Below are positions 44,685 through 53,349 of a stretch of DNA of 64,000 bases, piece after piece (within the stretch, counting starts at the first letter, position 1; the number at the start of each line of letters is the position of its first letter). The stretch is from the NCBI GenBank assembly GCA_017522065.1, contig JAFXAD010000052.1:24452-88451 (forward strand), written 5' to 3'. The translations under genes and the position numbers were made by a program. The DNA is from Bacteroidales bacterium (lineage in GTDB: Bacteria; Bacteroidota; Bacteroidia; Bacteroidales; P3). The notes beneath the pieces were generated by a model. The model saw only the letters and a program-made list of their open reading frames with translations, searched no databases and had not been told where the DNA came from.

Positions 44685-47600
44685 CTAAAGTCCTTCGTAC
44701 TCACGTGTTGACTCTTTCACGTTGGCTTCGAGCGATTCACGTATCATCTTCTTCAGTCTGAGAACCTCGTTGTCTACATCGCTACGCTTGGCAGGGCGGT
44801 ACAGGTTCTTGTATCGCAGCTTGGGCGACACGTCGAATTTCAGTTTTGGCAAGGTGCCAAACACATCGACGGCCAACCTGACAGGCAACGGACTTTGGAC
44901 TATTTCGACGTGATAGTCGTAGTTGTTGCTCAGACTGTGCCTGCCTTCAGCAACAATCTGGTACTTATGCAACGAGAGGAGGAAGGGATAGACCTCCAAC
45001 TCCTTGCGGAATACCGTCATTGCCACATCGAGGCTGTCAACGTGTATCTTGGTATCGTCCTCACGCCATTTCTTCAACTGCAGCAACTTGGCAATCTTGT
45101 CGATGTCTTTATTATCAAGCACCACAAGGTCTTGACCTGTCAACGCTGCAGCTCCGCGAAGCGTGCTCATCTTAGGCTTGTAGAACGCATTGACGTATGT
45201 CTCAGCACACAGGTGGAAGTCGGCTCTTCCCTCCAAGTCGTTCAGAAGCGGGACAAGCGTGTCGACGTATGGTATCATCTCTATGAGTTCCTGGATATTG
45301 ATATCCAACAGATGGAAGTCCATGCCCACAAAGATGTGGTTCACGCGCGGTGTGCGGTAGAGTCCCGTCAGCTGCATCCTTGCCGCCTTGCATACGAAAC
45401 CGACCTGGTTCAGCACGGCTACACCATCTTTAATTTGCACATCGCCGGCAACCTCGCGAAGGTCGTTTTCAAACGCCGTTGCCTCCTTGATTCTCGTATG
45501 CAGTGTAAAATCAACATCTTTGGGAACTATGAATGGGTGCGCAGAGGTATCGACGTTGTCTTCTTTGCGCTGGGCCTGGAGCGTATCCTCGTCGGTCCCC
45601 AGCCCGCTGAAAGCATCGAGCAGGTCGTCGACATTGGTGTAGTTCGAGGTGAAATAGAGATCGCCCTTGAGCATATCCTCATGGCTGAGCCATTTTTCAA
45701 GACCCGTAACAGCTCCCGACAGGTAGAAGTCAGAATTGCCGAACACCACATTGGCACTTGCAATCTCACATATTTCAGGCTTGTAGTTGAACTTGATGTC
45801 CGGAATCTGGACCATGTAATCGAACTGCTCCAAGTCGATGTAGCCACGCTTGAAATCGACATCGAGATTTGGCGACCATTGCTGCAGCACATTCGGCTTC
45901 GACGGGTCATAGTTGGCTCCGCCCTTGATGGACAAACCGGCAAGGTCGATGGTCGTGCTGTCGTTTATCGCACAATGCAAAGCACTGCTTCCCATATTGA
46001 TATCATATTTCACCTTGTCGCTCGACTTCGAATGGGGCACCATGGCAAACGTTCCTTTGGGCTCCGTCATCGATGCGTTTATCGAGTCCATCGAACCGCT
46101 GAGCGAGGCAAAATCAAAATCGCACAACATCCTGAATGGCTGCGTGGTGTCGAAGATGTCGTTTATGGCGACAGCCAGTCGCGTCTTGCCCAACGAACCG
46201 TCAATCGTGTTGTTTGGAAGCTGGGCCTTGATATTGTCTGCCGTTATCGTTGCCGACAGCAGTTCCTTGAAGAGACCTCGTTTGATTTTCGACGGCAGCT
46301 GCACATTGACATTTGCCTTTGGAATCTGAGCGTATATCGTATCATAATCCACATCGATGTCCGTCAGTCCGATGTCGCCACTCAGCTTCATGTGCGCAAA
46401 GTCGCTTTTCTGCAGCTGGTCGAGATTCGTTTGCGCCTTCAGGTTCAGACGGGCTTTACCGTCCAGCGTCATATTCAGATCGTCCGGCATCATCGGTTTC
46501 ACATCCGGCAAATAGATAAGACCCCTCACGTTGGCATCAATATTCATCTTGCCCATAAGGTCATCGACACGGCCCGACACCTCTATGTTGTTTCTGCCCG
46601 TGCGCGCCGCAATCTTGGTAATCTGTACATTGCTCACACCGTTATCGTTAAGGTCCAGGTCGGCGCTGAGGTCGGCATTAATGCCATTGAATGCGTATGG
46701 CAGCAGGCTGCGGTCTTGGAAACTGCCGTCTTTCAGTTTCAGGTTGGCCGTCACTGCAGGCATCAGGCTGTCTGTCAGTTGACCTTTGACGGTACCTGTC
46801 AGCACGGCATCGGCATCGAGGTTCATACCCTTCTGCCATTCGCGGAACTTTTCGGGCAGCATAGCCAGCAATTCGTTGACACCCCATTCGTTTGTCGCAA
46901 AACGGAGGTCCATCGACATCGGCTCCGAATCGGTGGGAAGATTGACCGTACCGTCGGCCTCGATTTCATAACCTTTCAAGTCGGCCACAAGCCGGTCCAC
47001 CATCACCTGACGACTGTCCATATCGCCTTTCAGTTCTCCGTTCACGGACAGCAGATCACCTTTACGTCCTGCTACCGCATCGTTTACGAACTCCTGTCCG
47101 TCGAGCGAGAAGCGACCTTCCTTTATTTTCATTTTTAAATTGCCGTCGACGCTCGACCCCTTTGTGTCGCCATCGATTTTGAAAGCAATGCCCTTAAGCG
47201 ACGCATCCATCTTGCTGCTGTCGCCGTCGAGCATGAAACCGGCATTGTCGACATCCATACGGACCTTGGCATCGATATTGTCGGACAAGTATTTGCCGTC
47301 GACAAAAAGATTCAGGTCTGCCACCGTTGCCGACATTTTCGACGCAAGGTTACAGTATGTGGCGTTGAGCCGCTTGAGTTTTATGCTCTGCAGCGAGACG
47401 AGCTCGGGCATCTCAAAAGGCTCGGAAGCTGTGGTATCCTCCGACGCTGGAAAAATATCGAAATTCGAAGCCCCCTCAGCATTCGTGTGCAGGTTGGCAT
47501 CGACCTTGTCAACAACCAGCTTGGTCACTTCGATATTTTTGTTTTTCAAGTATTCGCGCAGGTTGATCCCGACACTTACGCTGCCGATGTTGGCCAGCGT

Positions 47601-47921
47601 GTCGCTCACCGCACCCTCCATCGGATTGACAAGCGTAACGCCCTCCACGTTCAAGCCCACATACGGGAAAGTCTTGAAAAGCGTCAGGTCGACATCTTTG
47701 AAACTGCTCTCGCACGTGATGAACTTGTCGGAAAACCTGTTGACAATCGAGGTCAGTCGTGACGGTGTCAGCACCAGCCACAAGGCAATACCCACTGTCA
47801 CCACCACCAGTCCCAACAGCGACGCAACCGAAATAATCGCGATTTTCCAACCCTTTTTCAAACCGCGTTTCTTTTCAGCATCAGGCCGAGTATTCTGTTC
47901 TTGTATGTTAGCATTCTCCAT
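44685..47921 (-). CDS. AsmA-like protein (large periplasmic lipid-transport/outer-membrane assembly family)
   Basis: A 1078-residue protein. A single N-terminal membrane span (WKIAIISVASLLGLVVVTVGIALWLVL, residues ~27-53) is followed by a long periplasmic region of repeating beta-strand and Asp-rich turns, and an AsmA_2-like C-terminus (FHLLDINIQELIEMIPYVDTLVPLLNDLEGRADFHL...LRGAAALTGQDLVVLDNKDIDKIAKLL). AsmA-like proteins form bridge or chorein-like tubes that help move lipids or assemble outer membrane components. Length is usual for the Bacteroidota type. A hexanucleotide repeat precedes the start. Confidence 0.9.
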   Translation of the reverse strand: MENANIQEQNTRPDAEKKRGLKKGWKIAIISVASLLGLVVVTVGIALWLVLTPSRLTSIVNRFSDKFITCESSFKDVDLTLFKTFPYVGLNVEGVTLVNPMEGAVSDTLANIGSVSVGINLREYLKNKNIEVTKLVVDKVDANLHTNAEGASNFDIFPASEDTTASEPFEMPELVSLQSIKLKRLNATYCNLASKMSATVADLNLFVDGKYLSDNIDAKVRMDVDNAGFMLDGDSSKMDASLKGIAFKIDGDTKGSSVDGNLKMKIKEGRFSLDGQEFVNDAVAGRKGDLLSVNGELKGDMDSRQVMVDRLVADLKGYEIEADGTVNLPTDSEPMSMDLRFATNEWGVNELLAMLPEKFREWQKGMNLDADAVLTGTVKGQLTDSLMPAVTANLKLKDGSFQDRSLLPYAFNGINADLSADLDLNDNGVSNVQITKIAARTGRNNIEVSGRVDDLMGKMNIDANVRGLIYLPDVKPMMPDDLNMTLDGKARLNLKAQTNLDQLQKSDFAHMKLSGDIGLTDIDVDYDTIYAQIPKANVNVQLPSKIKRGLFKELLSATITADNIKAQLPNNTIDGSLGKTRLAVAINDIFDTTQPFRMLCDFDFASLSGSMDSINASMTEPKGTFAMVPHSKSSDKVKYDINMGSSALHCAINDSTTIDLAGLSIKGGANYDPSKPNVLQQWSPNLDVDFKRGYIDLEQFDYMVQIPDIKFNYKPEICEIASANVVFGNSDFYLSGAVTGLEKWLSHEDMLKGDLYFTSNYTNVDDLLDAFSGLGTDEDTLQAQRKEDNVDTSAHPFIVPKDVDFTLHTRIKEATAFENDLREVAGDVQIKDGVAVLNQVGFVCKAARMQLTGLYRTPRVNHIFVGMDFHLLDINIQELIEMIPYVDTLVPLLNDLEGRADFHLCAETYVNAFYKPKMSTLRGAAALTGQDLVVLDNKDIDKIAKLLQLKKWREDDTKIHVDSLDVAMTVFRKELEVYPFLLSLHKYQIVAEGRHSLSNNYDYHVEIVQSPLPVRLAVDVFGTLPKLKFDVSPKLRYKNLYRPAKRSDVDNEVLRLKKMIRESLEANVKESTREYEGL

Positions 47922-48008
47922 GATTCGTTTCCGTTTCCGTTTTCGTCTTCGTTTTCGTTTTCGTGCCGAAGGCCTTTTCGTTTTCGTTTTCGTTTTAGTA
48001 TAAAATCA
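47922..48008 (-). repeat. Hexanucleotide (AACGAA-type) repeat before the AsmA-like gene
   Basis: Sense to AsmA the gap reads AACGAAAACGAAAACG with a single interruption GGCCTTCGGCAC, then more CGAAAACG/CGGAAACG units up to the ATG. The same unit occurs at 31561-31580, at 32143-32165, and inside the T9SS cargo coding sequence near 33107-33130. Confidence 0.85.
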
Positions 48009-48383
48009 CTATTTCACTCTTTTGTATTCAAAAGTCTGGTCATAGTTGTCCTTATACCTCATCACCTCGTCGTCGAGGGCGACGATGGTGTATGTTTTCG
48101 GAATGACACCGCCCATTTCCATCTGGTGGACAAGAGTCAGGCGGCTGCTCTTCTCATCAAACGACCATGTGAACGGTTGAGCCTCGCTTTCCTGCACATC
48201 GTCGCCAGTGTCCCATGTGGCACCCGTGCTGTCAGGGTCGTAACGATAGTACTCGGTTCCGCTAACCCATTTGCCGACAATCAGATTGCCGTCAAAGACC
48301 GGGTCCTCCTTACACGAGGCAAGCATCATACACACACCCGCCAACAGCAATAATAAGCGTATATTTTTTTTTCGTCTCATCAA
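48009..48383 (-). CDS. Small lipocalin-like lipoprotein
   Basis: A 124-residue protein with a lipoprotein signal (RLLLLLAGVCMMLASC). The mature part starts LIVGKWVSGTEYYRYDP, the GxW pattern of lipocalin-like DUF domains, followed by beta strands SSRLTLVHQME and YTIVALDDEVMRYKD. Function is unknown; such proteins are abundant in Bacteroidota outer membranes. It sits between AsmA and a repeat array and its own leader is a G-quadruplex-capable array. Confidence 0.78.
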   Translation of the reverse strand: MMRRKKNIRLLLLLAGVCMMLASCKEDPVFDGNLIVGKWVSGTEYYRYDPDSTGATWDTGDDVQESEAQPFTWSFDEKSSRLTLVHQMEMGGVIPKTYTIVALDDEVMRYKDNYDQTFEYKRVK

Positions 48384-48569
48384 TTTAAGGGTTGTAAAGG
48401 TTAAAGGTTAAAGGTTATAGGGTTAAAGGGTTATAGGGTTATAGGGTTTGAAAGTTTTCAGTTCTCAGTTTTCAGTTCTCAGTTCTCAGTTCTCAGTTCT
48501 CAGTTCTCAGTTCTCAGTTCTCAGTTCTCAGTTCTCAGTTCTCAGTTCTCACATCTCCGTTTTCCGCTT
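48384..48569 (-). repeat. Composite repeat between hpt and the lipocalin-like gene
   Basis: In sense orientation after the hpt stop: GGAAAACGGAGATG, about thirteen TGAGAAC/TGAAAAC units (48456-48550), CTTTCAAACCC, then CCCTATAACCC and TTTAACC units to the ATG of the lipocalin-like gene. On the + strand GGG runs at 48420, 48428, 48436 and 48444 are each separated by five bases, a textbook G-quadruplex pattern on the template strand. Confidence 0.92.
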
Positions 48570-49097
48570 TCACTCGTATCTGTAAACCTCCTTCAGCATT
48601 CGTCCATATCCATCATAGTCAAGCCCGTAGCCTACGATGAAATCGTTTGGTATCGAGCGACCTATGTAATCGATCTTGAAATCCTTTTGGAAACTGCCAG
48701 GCTTGAAGAAAAAAGATGCAATATAAATCCTTTCCGGTTCCAGCTTCGCCAGGTCGCTCAGCATCGCATCCATTGTGATACCCGTGTCGACAATGTCCTC
48801 GACAATGACGACGTGGCGACCCCTGCATTTCGCCGGGAATGGAAGATCCCTCTTGACACACCCCGTCGTGCTCATTCCGCTATAAGAACTGTATTTCACG
48901 AAACACGTCTCCGCATCGAAATCCAATGCACGTGACAAATCGGCCATGAACATGAACGCCCCAGTCAGCGTCGGACAAAAAATAGGATTCTTGTCTCTCA
49001 AATCGCGCGAAATATTGGCAGCAACCGTTGCGACCGTCTCCTTAATCTCCGCCTCCGACATGTACAGTCCGAATTGTTTCCCGTTGACAGTCACCAT
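48570..49097 (-). CDS. hpt: Hypoxanthine phosphoribosyltransferase
   Basis: A 175-residue purine salvage enzyme. The PRPP-binding motif is HVVIVEDIVDTGITMDAML, with upstream LTGAFMFMADLSRAL and FVKYSSYSGMSTTG and the C-terminal VGYGLDYDGYGRML, all typical of HPRT. I chose the ATG at 49095-49097, which follows a strong ribosome-binding site (GGAGGAGGA) and lies one base after the TGA of the FGE-domain gene; a longer frame to 49190 overlaps that gene and is not conserved. Confidence 0.96.
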   Translation of the reverse strand: MVTVNGKQFGLYMSEAEIKETVATVAANISRDLRDKNPIFCPTLTGAFMFMADLSRALDFDAETCFVKYSSYSGMSTTGCVKRDLPFPAKCRGRHVVIVEDIVDTGITMDAMLSDLAKLEPERIYIASFFFKPGSFQKDFKIDYIGRSIPNDFIVGYGLDYDGYGRMLKEVYRYE

Positions 49098-49098
49098 A

Positions 49099-50175
49099 TC
49101 ATTCCTCCTCCGGTTCTTCAACAGAATCGAGCACCAGGCGGAAGCCGTGGAACCCGTATCCATAGTCCGGCTGATACCAGCTGCGGTCACTTACCGTACA
49201 TCCCCACGAGGGGCTGTTCAGGCATCCGCCTCTTAGGATTCGGCTGTCGCCGTGACGCGGTCCGCGCGGGTTAGTCTGCGCTTCTGCCGAATAGGCCTCG
49301 TACCAATCCGAGCACCATTCCCACACATTGCCCGCCATGTCATGAAGACCCAATTCGTTGGCCTTCTTCTGCCCCACAGGGTGAGTGATGTTGCCTGAAT
49401 TCATACCGTACCAAGCCACAGCACCGGGGTCGCCGTCCTGACCCGGAAACACATGATTTTTGGAGAGATTGCCACCGCGGGCCGCAAATTCCCACTCAGC
49501 CTCAGTAGGCAGTCGGAAACGGTAGCCCGTCATCTGCGACAGACGTGCGATGAACATCTGCGCATCGTTCCACGACACCTGCTCCACAGGCAGGCTGTCG
49601 TTGTATTGCCAGCGGCTCGGATTGTTGCCCATCACCGTAGTCCACAGGCGCTGTGTCACCTCAAACTTGCCCATATAGAACGTGTCAAGAGTCACCTTAT
49701 GAGTCGGGAACTCAGCCTCATAGTTATGTTTGGCAGCTCCCGGGCGGGTGCATCCCATCGTGAACGTACCTCCCGCCACAGGCATCATCCTGAACTTCAT
49801 GTCGCCCACCTTAATGTCGACCGAGCCGTCATCGACCTCGACCGAAAAGCGTATCACGCTGTCGGCAGCATTGTATCCGTTCGAGTCAGGCTCGTACGGA
49901 ATTCCCCTGAAGTCCGGCAGATCATAGACTATTATCTTCTTGCCCTTGCCCGCCTTAATGTTTTTCCCGATATCTCCCGCCATGTTCTGGATATAGTCTC
50001 CATAATAGCGGCCGCCATCGATAGACACACACACCCTGATATTCGCATCTTTGCTGAGATCGTAGGTCACAGTTACCTCCTTATCCTGTCGTTGGAAGGC
50101 CACGTTGGTAATGTTTTGCGCACCAACATAGTTGAAAAACAACATCGCAAGCAAGAATAACATTCTATTTTTCAT
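49099..50175 (-). CDS. Formylglycine-generating-enzyme-domain (SUMF1) secreted protein
   Basis: A 358-residue exported protein (signal MLFLLAMLFFNYVGAQ). Residues ~20-115 form a beta domain (VTVTYDLSKDANIRVCVSIDGG) seen before FGE domains in Bacteroidota. From ~130 the SUMF1 domain shows MMPVAGGTFTMGCTR, FEVTQRLWTTVMGNNPS, YRFRLPTEAEWEFAARGG, GLHDMAGNVWEWCSDWYE and RILRGGCLN. Catalytic cysteines of true FGEs are not obvious, so it may be structural, as in GldJ/GldK-type proteins. Its stop is one base from the hpt start, indicating translational coupling with a purine gene. Confidence 0.87.
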   Translation of the reverse strand: MKNRMLFLLAMLFFNYVGAQNITNVAFQRQDKEVTVTYDLSKDANIRVCVSIDGGRYYGDYIQNMAGDIGKNIKAGKGKKIIVYDLPDFRGIPYEPDSNGYNAADSVIRFSVEVDDGSVDIKVGDMKFRMMPVAGGTFTMGCTRPGAAKHNYEAEFPTHKVTLDTFYMGKFEVTQRLWTTVMGNNPSRWQYNDSLPVEQVSWNDAQMFIARLSQMTGYRFRLPTEAEWEFAARGGNLSKNHVFPGQDGDPGAVAWYGMNSGNITHPVGQKKANELGLHDMAGNVWEWCSDWYEAYSAEAQTNPRGPRHGDSRILRGGCLNSPSWGCTVSDRSWYQPDYGYGFHGFRLVLDSVEEPEEE

Positions 50176-50685
50176 ATATATACAACTATTTTAAACACAT
50201 TTATGCCAAATTGCAAATATACGAATAAAATGTTAAATATCGTCTTTTATATTGTATTTATAAATAAAAAAAGAGCCAACAGGATTGTGCAAATCACTTA
50301 TGGTAACCTCTAAAATTCGTTTAATTCGCGTTTTGTTAGCAAAACAAATTTCTAAATATCAATTCGTTTAATTCGTACAATTGCTCATTGCATTTTCTTT
50401 ATTCATTATGTATTCGCAGGCATACCACGCCGTTTTAAAAAATTATTAGAGGTGCTCTTATTTTTAGTAATTTTTTTTTGCGTAACTAATAAAAACACAG
50501 CTATATCACGACACAAAAGGACGATTGTTACCGGGCAATGAGCGAGCCGCCGAGTTTTACAACAACACTTGGCTGCAAATTCACATTGCCATCGGCGTTC
50601 AAGCACCAAGGTGGCACCGCTCTCGACAGTCACGTTGCCATACATGACATTCGTCGTCACATGGTATCAGAAAAACTGTTTTTTT
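50176..50685. other. Gap of ~510 bases with degraded coding DNA and repeat traces
   Basis: No intact gene. Positions 50300-50390 hold degenerate TTCGTTTAATTCG repeats related to the dispersed element. Positions 50528-50660 are the remnant of a surface-protein gene (see next entry). The stretch 50395-50520 shows nothing recognisable. Confidence 0.7.
50528..50660 (-). pseudogene. Frameshifted remnant of a surface-protein C-terminus
   Basis: One frame reads NVMYGNVTVESGATLVL and then leaves the pattern; the next frame, after a single inserted T near 50603, reads NADGNVNLQPSVVVKLGGSLIAR and stops at 50528-50530. Joined, they give the common Bacteroidota motif V.SGATL...G.V.L.P...V.LGGSL.., usual at the end of secreted proteins. 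An in-frame stop just upstream leaves only about 44 codons, so it is a relic. Confidence 0.75.
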
Positions 50686-51699
50686 TCATAGTTTTACAAT
50701 TTTTTTGATTGTTGTTTGCTCTCCGTCACAAACCCATAGAATATAAGTTCCCTTGCGAAAACCAGACATATCTATCATGCTGTTCTCATCAGAAATAAAG
50801 CCTTCCGAGACCACAACACCTGACATTGAGACGACCTTGTACTTGCACTCGGGTGAGGACAAACCATATACAGTCAACATGTCTGATGTTGGGTTTGGGT
50901 ATACACCAATTCCTTTTTCCTTTATAGGCACTATACCTGCGCCTAAATGGGAAAAACCACATTGAGTGTAAGAATCTTCGTATAATGAATACGCATCCAA
51001 TATATCCTCTGAATAATAATTTCGGTAATGAAAGTCCCAGACTGAATCTTTTGTATGGCACCATACGGAAGGTCCTCTCCAATAGTAATTTGATGTTCTA
51101 TAGGTGGCACAGTCAGGGTAACATATCCCCATAGACGGTCCCACACCCTCAATAAAAAAAAGGGTGTCATATTCCTCATTAACCATACAATAGAATGGTG
51201 CTATACAATTAGTACGCATCCACTTCCTGCCATCCATGTAGAATATACTGTCGACCATAATAGGTTGACCCGGCCTTCGCCCTATCACCTCGCACTGTTT
51301 CCAACTTTCTGTATTCAATGTATCTCCCACTTGTAGAGTAAGATCCATTACAAGGATTTCTGAAGTAATGACAGGAGGATTATTGTATACATGCTGGGTA
51401 AAGCGAAGGTACAATTTGTCATGCATCATACTCTCTCTGACATAACAGGGTGAAAAACCTGAGTATGCACGAAAACCATGGCCTGTTGAATCTCTTAAAA
51501 TGTAATACTTTTGCCCATCAATAATAGCGGTATCGTCACATTTTGTATATTGGAGGAAATGGTTGACATAACCAGCCGCAAGAATCCCTTCCCATTTTGT
51601 TATGCTGTCGCCGAAGACGGACTGGTATACCGTTGTGTCCTGTGATTTTGCGGAAGTCGTCAGTATCGCCAACATCGCAAAAAAGAATATTTTTTTCAT
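50686..51699 (-). CDS. Secreted protein with T9SS type A sorting domain
   Basis: A 337-residue protein with signal peptide (MKKIFFFAMLAILTTSAKSQ) and a C-terminal T9SS type A domain: GIGVYPNPTSDMLTVYGL, YKVVSMSGVVVSEGFI, and GTYILWVCDGEQTTIKKIVKL. The middle ~230 residues are beta-rich with several Cys and WQPG/GRRPGQ-type turns (CEVIGRRPGQPIMVDSIFYMDG) and many aromatic residues, resembling uncharacterised Bacteroidales cargo. It is probably delivered to the cell surface. Its 3' neighbour is the degraded remnant at 50528. Confidence 0.85.
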   Translation of the reverse strand: MKKIFFFAMLAILTTSAKSQDTTVYQSVFGDSITKWEGILAAGYVNHFLQYTKCDDTAIIDGQKYYILRDSTGHGFRAYSGFSPCYVRESMMHDKLYLRFTQHVYNNPPVITSEILVMDLTLQVGDTLNTESWKQCEVIGRRPGQPIMVDSIFYMDGRKWMRTNCIAPFYCMVNEEYDTLFFIEGVGPSMGICYPDCATYRTSNYYWRGPSVWCHTKDSVWDFHYRNYYSEDILDAYSLYEDSYTQCGFSHLGAGIVPIKEKGIGVYPNPTSDMLTVYGLSSPECKYKVVSMSGVVVSEGFISDENSMIDMSGFRKGTYILWVCDGEQTTIKKIVKL

Positions 51700-52178
51700 A
51701 GTTTTTAAGTTTTATTTGGTTAGTATCATTATTTATAGAAGTTATTTTCTAAAAAAACATAACGGCCTATATAAACCACTAACGTTTAGTAATTTTGCGG
51801 TATAAATCAAAAAAAAACACCGCTATGTCACAATGCAAAAATACGTTTTTTTCTCAAAATTTAAGTTTTTTTTTCAAAAAAACACAAGGCCCTCCTTGCG
51901 TGCCACAAGAGCTTGTGACATAACAAAAAAAAGAGAATCCCTAACGGAACTCTCTTATTATGCATAGATTTTTTTGCGACCTCTACATTTCGCAAAATTC
52001 ATGTTTTGTTTGCAAAACTAATTGGTTGGGTTGCAGAAATATATTCGTAAAATTCGTGTTCGAAAAAATTACATATTTGCCACAGCACGTTTCTACTTAC
52101 AATGAAGGTAAACGGGGCTGCCACGCACAAGGCTCCTCCACGACTGGCACTTGTGTCATTTTGAATTATCAACTTCAA
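51700..52178. other. 479-base gap with scattered repeats, no gene
   Basis: AT-rich. A possible minus-strand -7 box (TATTTTTGC) lies at 51833-51842 and a plus-strand TAATTTTGC at 51789-51798; neither has a good -33. An imperfect hairpin AGAGA...TCTCT at 51931-51955 with an A-run on its left could end the SRPBCC transcript. Copies of the dispersed GC-rich repeat are at 51885-51920 (partial) and 52101-52160 (full unit). Confidence 0.6.
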
Positions 52179-52592
52179 TCAAAGCCCTGCCGAATAGTAT
52201 TGTATCTGTTCTGCAATTTTGTCGAGGGCCGGACGCAGCTTGGGCTTTATCATCATGGTCATCATCGGGTTGCCGCCCTCGATTTCGGCGCGTACCAACA
52301 CTCCGCACGACGTCTCGTCTTGTGCTTCGATCTTCATCACCATACGGAACGGCAGAGGCGAGTTGCTCCCCTGGGCTGGTGCGATGGCCACCGTGGTGTA
52401 TGGCGTACGCTCGGCATACTGTAGCGTCAGCTGCACAAACCCGGCAACCTTGAACGAACACGTGTCGCCATCGGTCTGAAAGTCTTCAACCTGCGACGGC
52501 AGCAAACGTTGGAAATTGCGGAAGTCGCATGCAAAACTATACAGTTTTTCGGCACTGCACTGCGCCTGCACTTTTTTTGATTCAGCATTCAT
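52179..52592 (-). CDS. SRPBCC-fold (START-like) protein
   Basis: A 137-residue protein with the helix-grip pattern of polyketide cyclase/START domains: KVQAQCSAEKLYSFACDFRNFQRLLP, a beta sheet (TCSFKVAGFVQLTLQYA, PFRMVMKIEAQDETSCGVLVRAEIEGG), and a long C-terminal helix LRPALDKIAEQIQYY. The fold binds hydrophobic ligands; no ligand is suggested. It starts 5 bases after the pyrE stop on the same strand and is probably cotranscribed with it. Confidence 0.85.
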   Translation of the reverse strand: MNAESKKVQAQCSAEKLYSFACDFRNFQRLLPSQVEDFQTDGDTCSFKVAGFVQLTLQYAERTPYTTVAIAPAQGSNSPLPFRMVMKIEAQDETSCGVLVRAEIEGGNPMMTMMIKPKLRPALDKIAEQIQYYSAGL

Positions 52593-52597
52593 AACGT

Positions 52598-53245
52598 TCA
52601 GTCTTGCATGTGTTGTTCGGACCAGAGTTCGGGGTTCTGACGCCAGGTCTTGAGCGACTCAAGGTCTTTCTCCATCACGTATTCCTGTTCGCAGGCCACT
52701 TTGATGAGCGAATCGTAGTTCGTAAGGGTATGGAGTTCGACCTGTGCATCTTCGAAATTCTTGGCAGCAACAGCAAGCCCGTATGTGAAGATGGCTACCA
52801 TTCCTTTCACGTAGCAGCCTTTGTCGCGAAGGGCGTGGACGGCAATGAGCGAGCTCTTTCCCGTCGACACAAGGTCTTCGACCACAACGACAGTCTGGCC
52901 ACTATGTATCTCGCCTTCAATCTGATTGGTCAGACCGTGTTTCTTCTCCTCAGAGCGGACATAAACGAACGGCTTTCCGAGTTCCTGAGCCACCAGGGCG
53001 CCCTGTGCTATGCCTCCTGTTGCAACACCGGCAATGACATCAACATCACCGTAGTGCTCGTTGATGATATCGACAAAACGCTGGCGTATGTAAGTCCTGA
53101 TCTCGGGGTAAGAGAGGGTCACACGGTTGTCGCAGTAGATGGGCGACTTTCTTCCAGAAGCCCATGTGAAAGGATGGTCATTATTCAGTTTTACGGCCTT
53201 TACCTGCAAAAGGAAAGTGCTTGTTTGTTCGGCAGTTTCGTTCAT
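52598..53245 (-). CDS. pyrE: Orotate phosphoribosyltransferase
   Basis: A 215-residue pyrimidine biosynthesis enzyme forming OMP from orotate and PRPP. Motifs: WASGRKSPIYCDNRVTLSYP, VDVIAGVATGGIAQGALVAQEL, FVYVRSEEKKHGLTNQIEG (loop with catalytic Lys), and the PRPP site TVVVVEDLVSTGKSSL. I chose the ATG at 53243-53245 because it starts the conserved N-terminus; a longer frame adds 12 residues. Next on the strand is the SRPBCC gene. Confidence 0.96.
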   Translation of the reverse strand: MNETAEQTSTFLLQVKAVKLNNDHPFTWASGRKSPIYCDNRVTLSYPEIRTYIRQRFVDIINEHYGDVDVIAGVATGGIAQGALVAQELGKPFVYVRSEEKKHGLTNQIEGEIHSGQTVVVVEDLVSTGKSSLIAVHALRDKGCYVKGMVAIFTYGLAVAAKNFEDAQVELHTLTNYDSLIKVACEQEYVMEKDLESLKTWRQNPELWSEQHMQD

Positions 53246-53349
53246 TTCTCTGTCTTTTGGGTTATTGTTTTGAATGCGCAAAAATACAAAGTTTTGGCAT
53301 TACTCGAATCAAAAAATTACTAAAAAAATCACATCACCGTCCCAAGCAC

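Noticed and set aside
44895-47138. 747-codon plus-strand frame
   Set aside because: It is antisense to the AsmA-like gene and lacks any domain; composition is that of a shadow frame.
48456-48550. CRISPR-like regular repeats
   Set aside because: The unit is only 7 bases with no spacers, so it is a simple tandem array.
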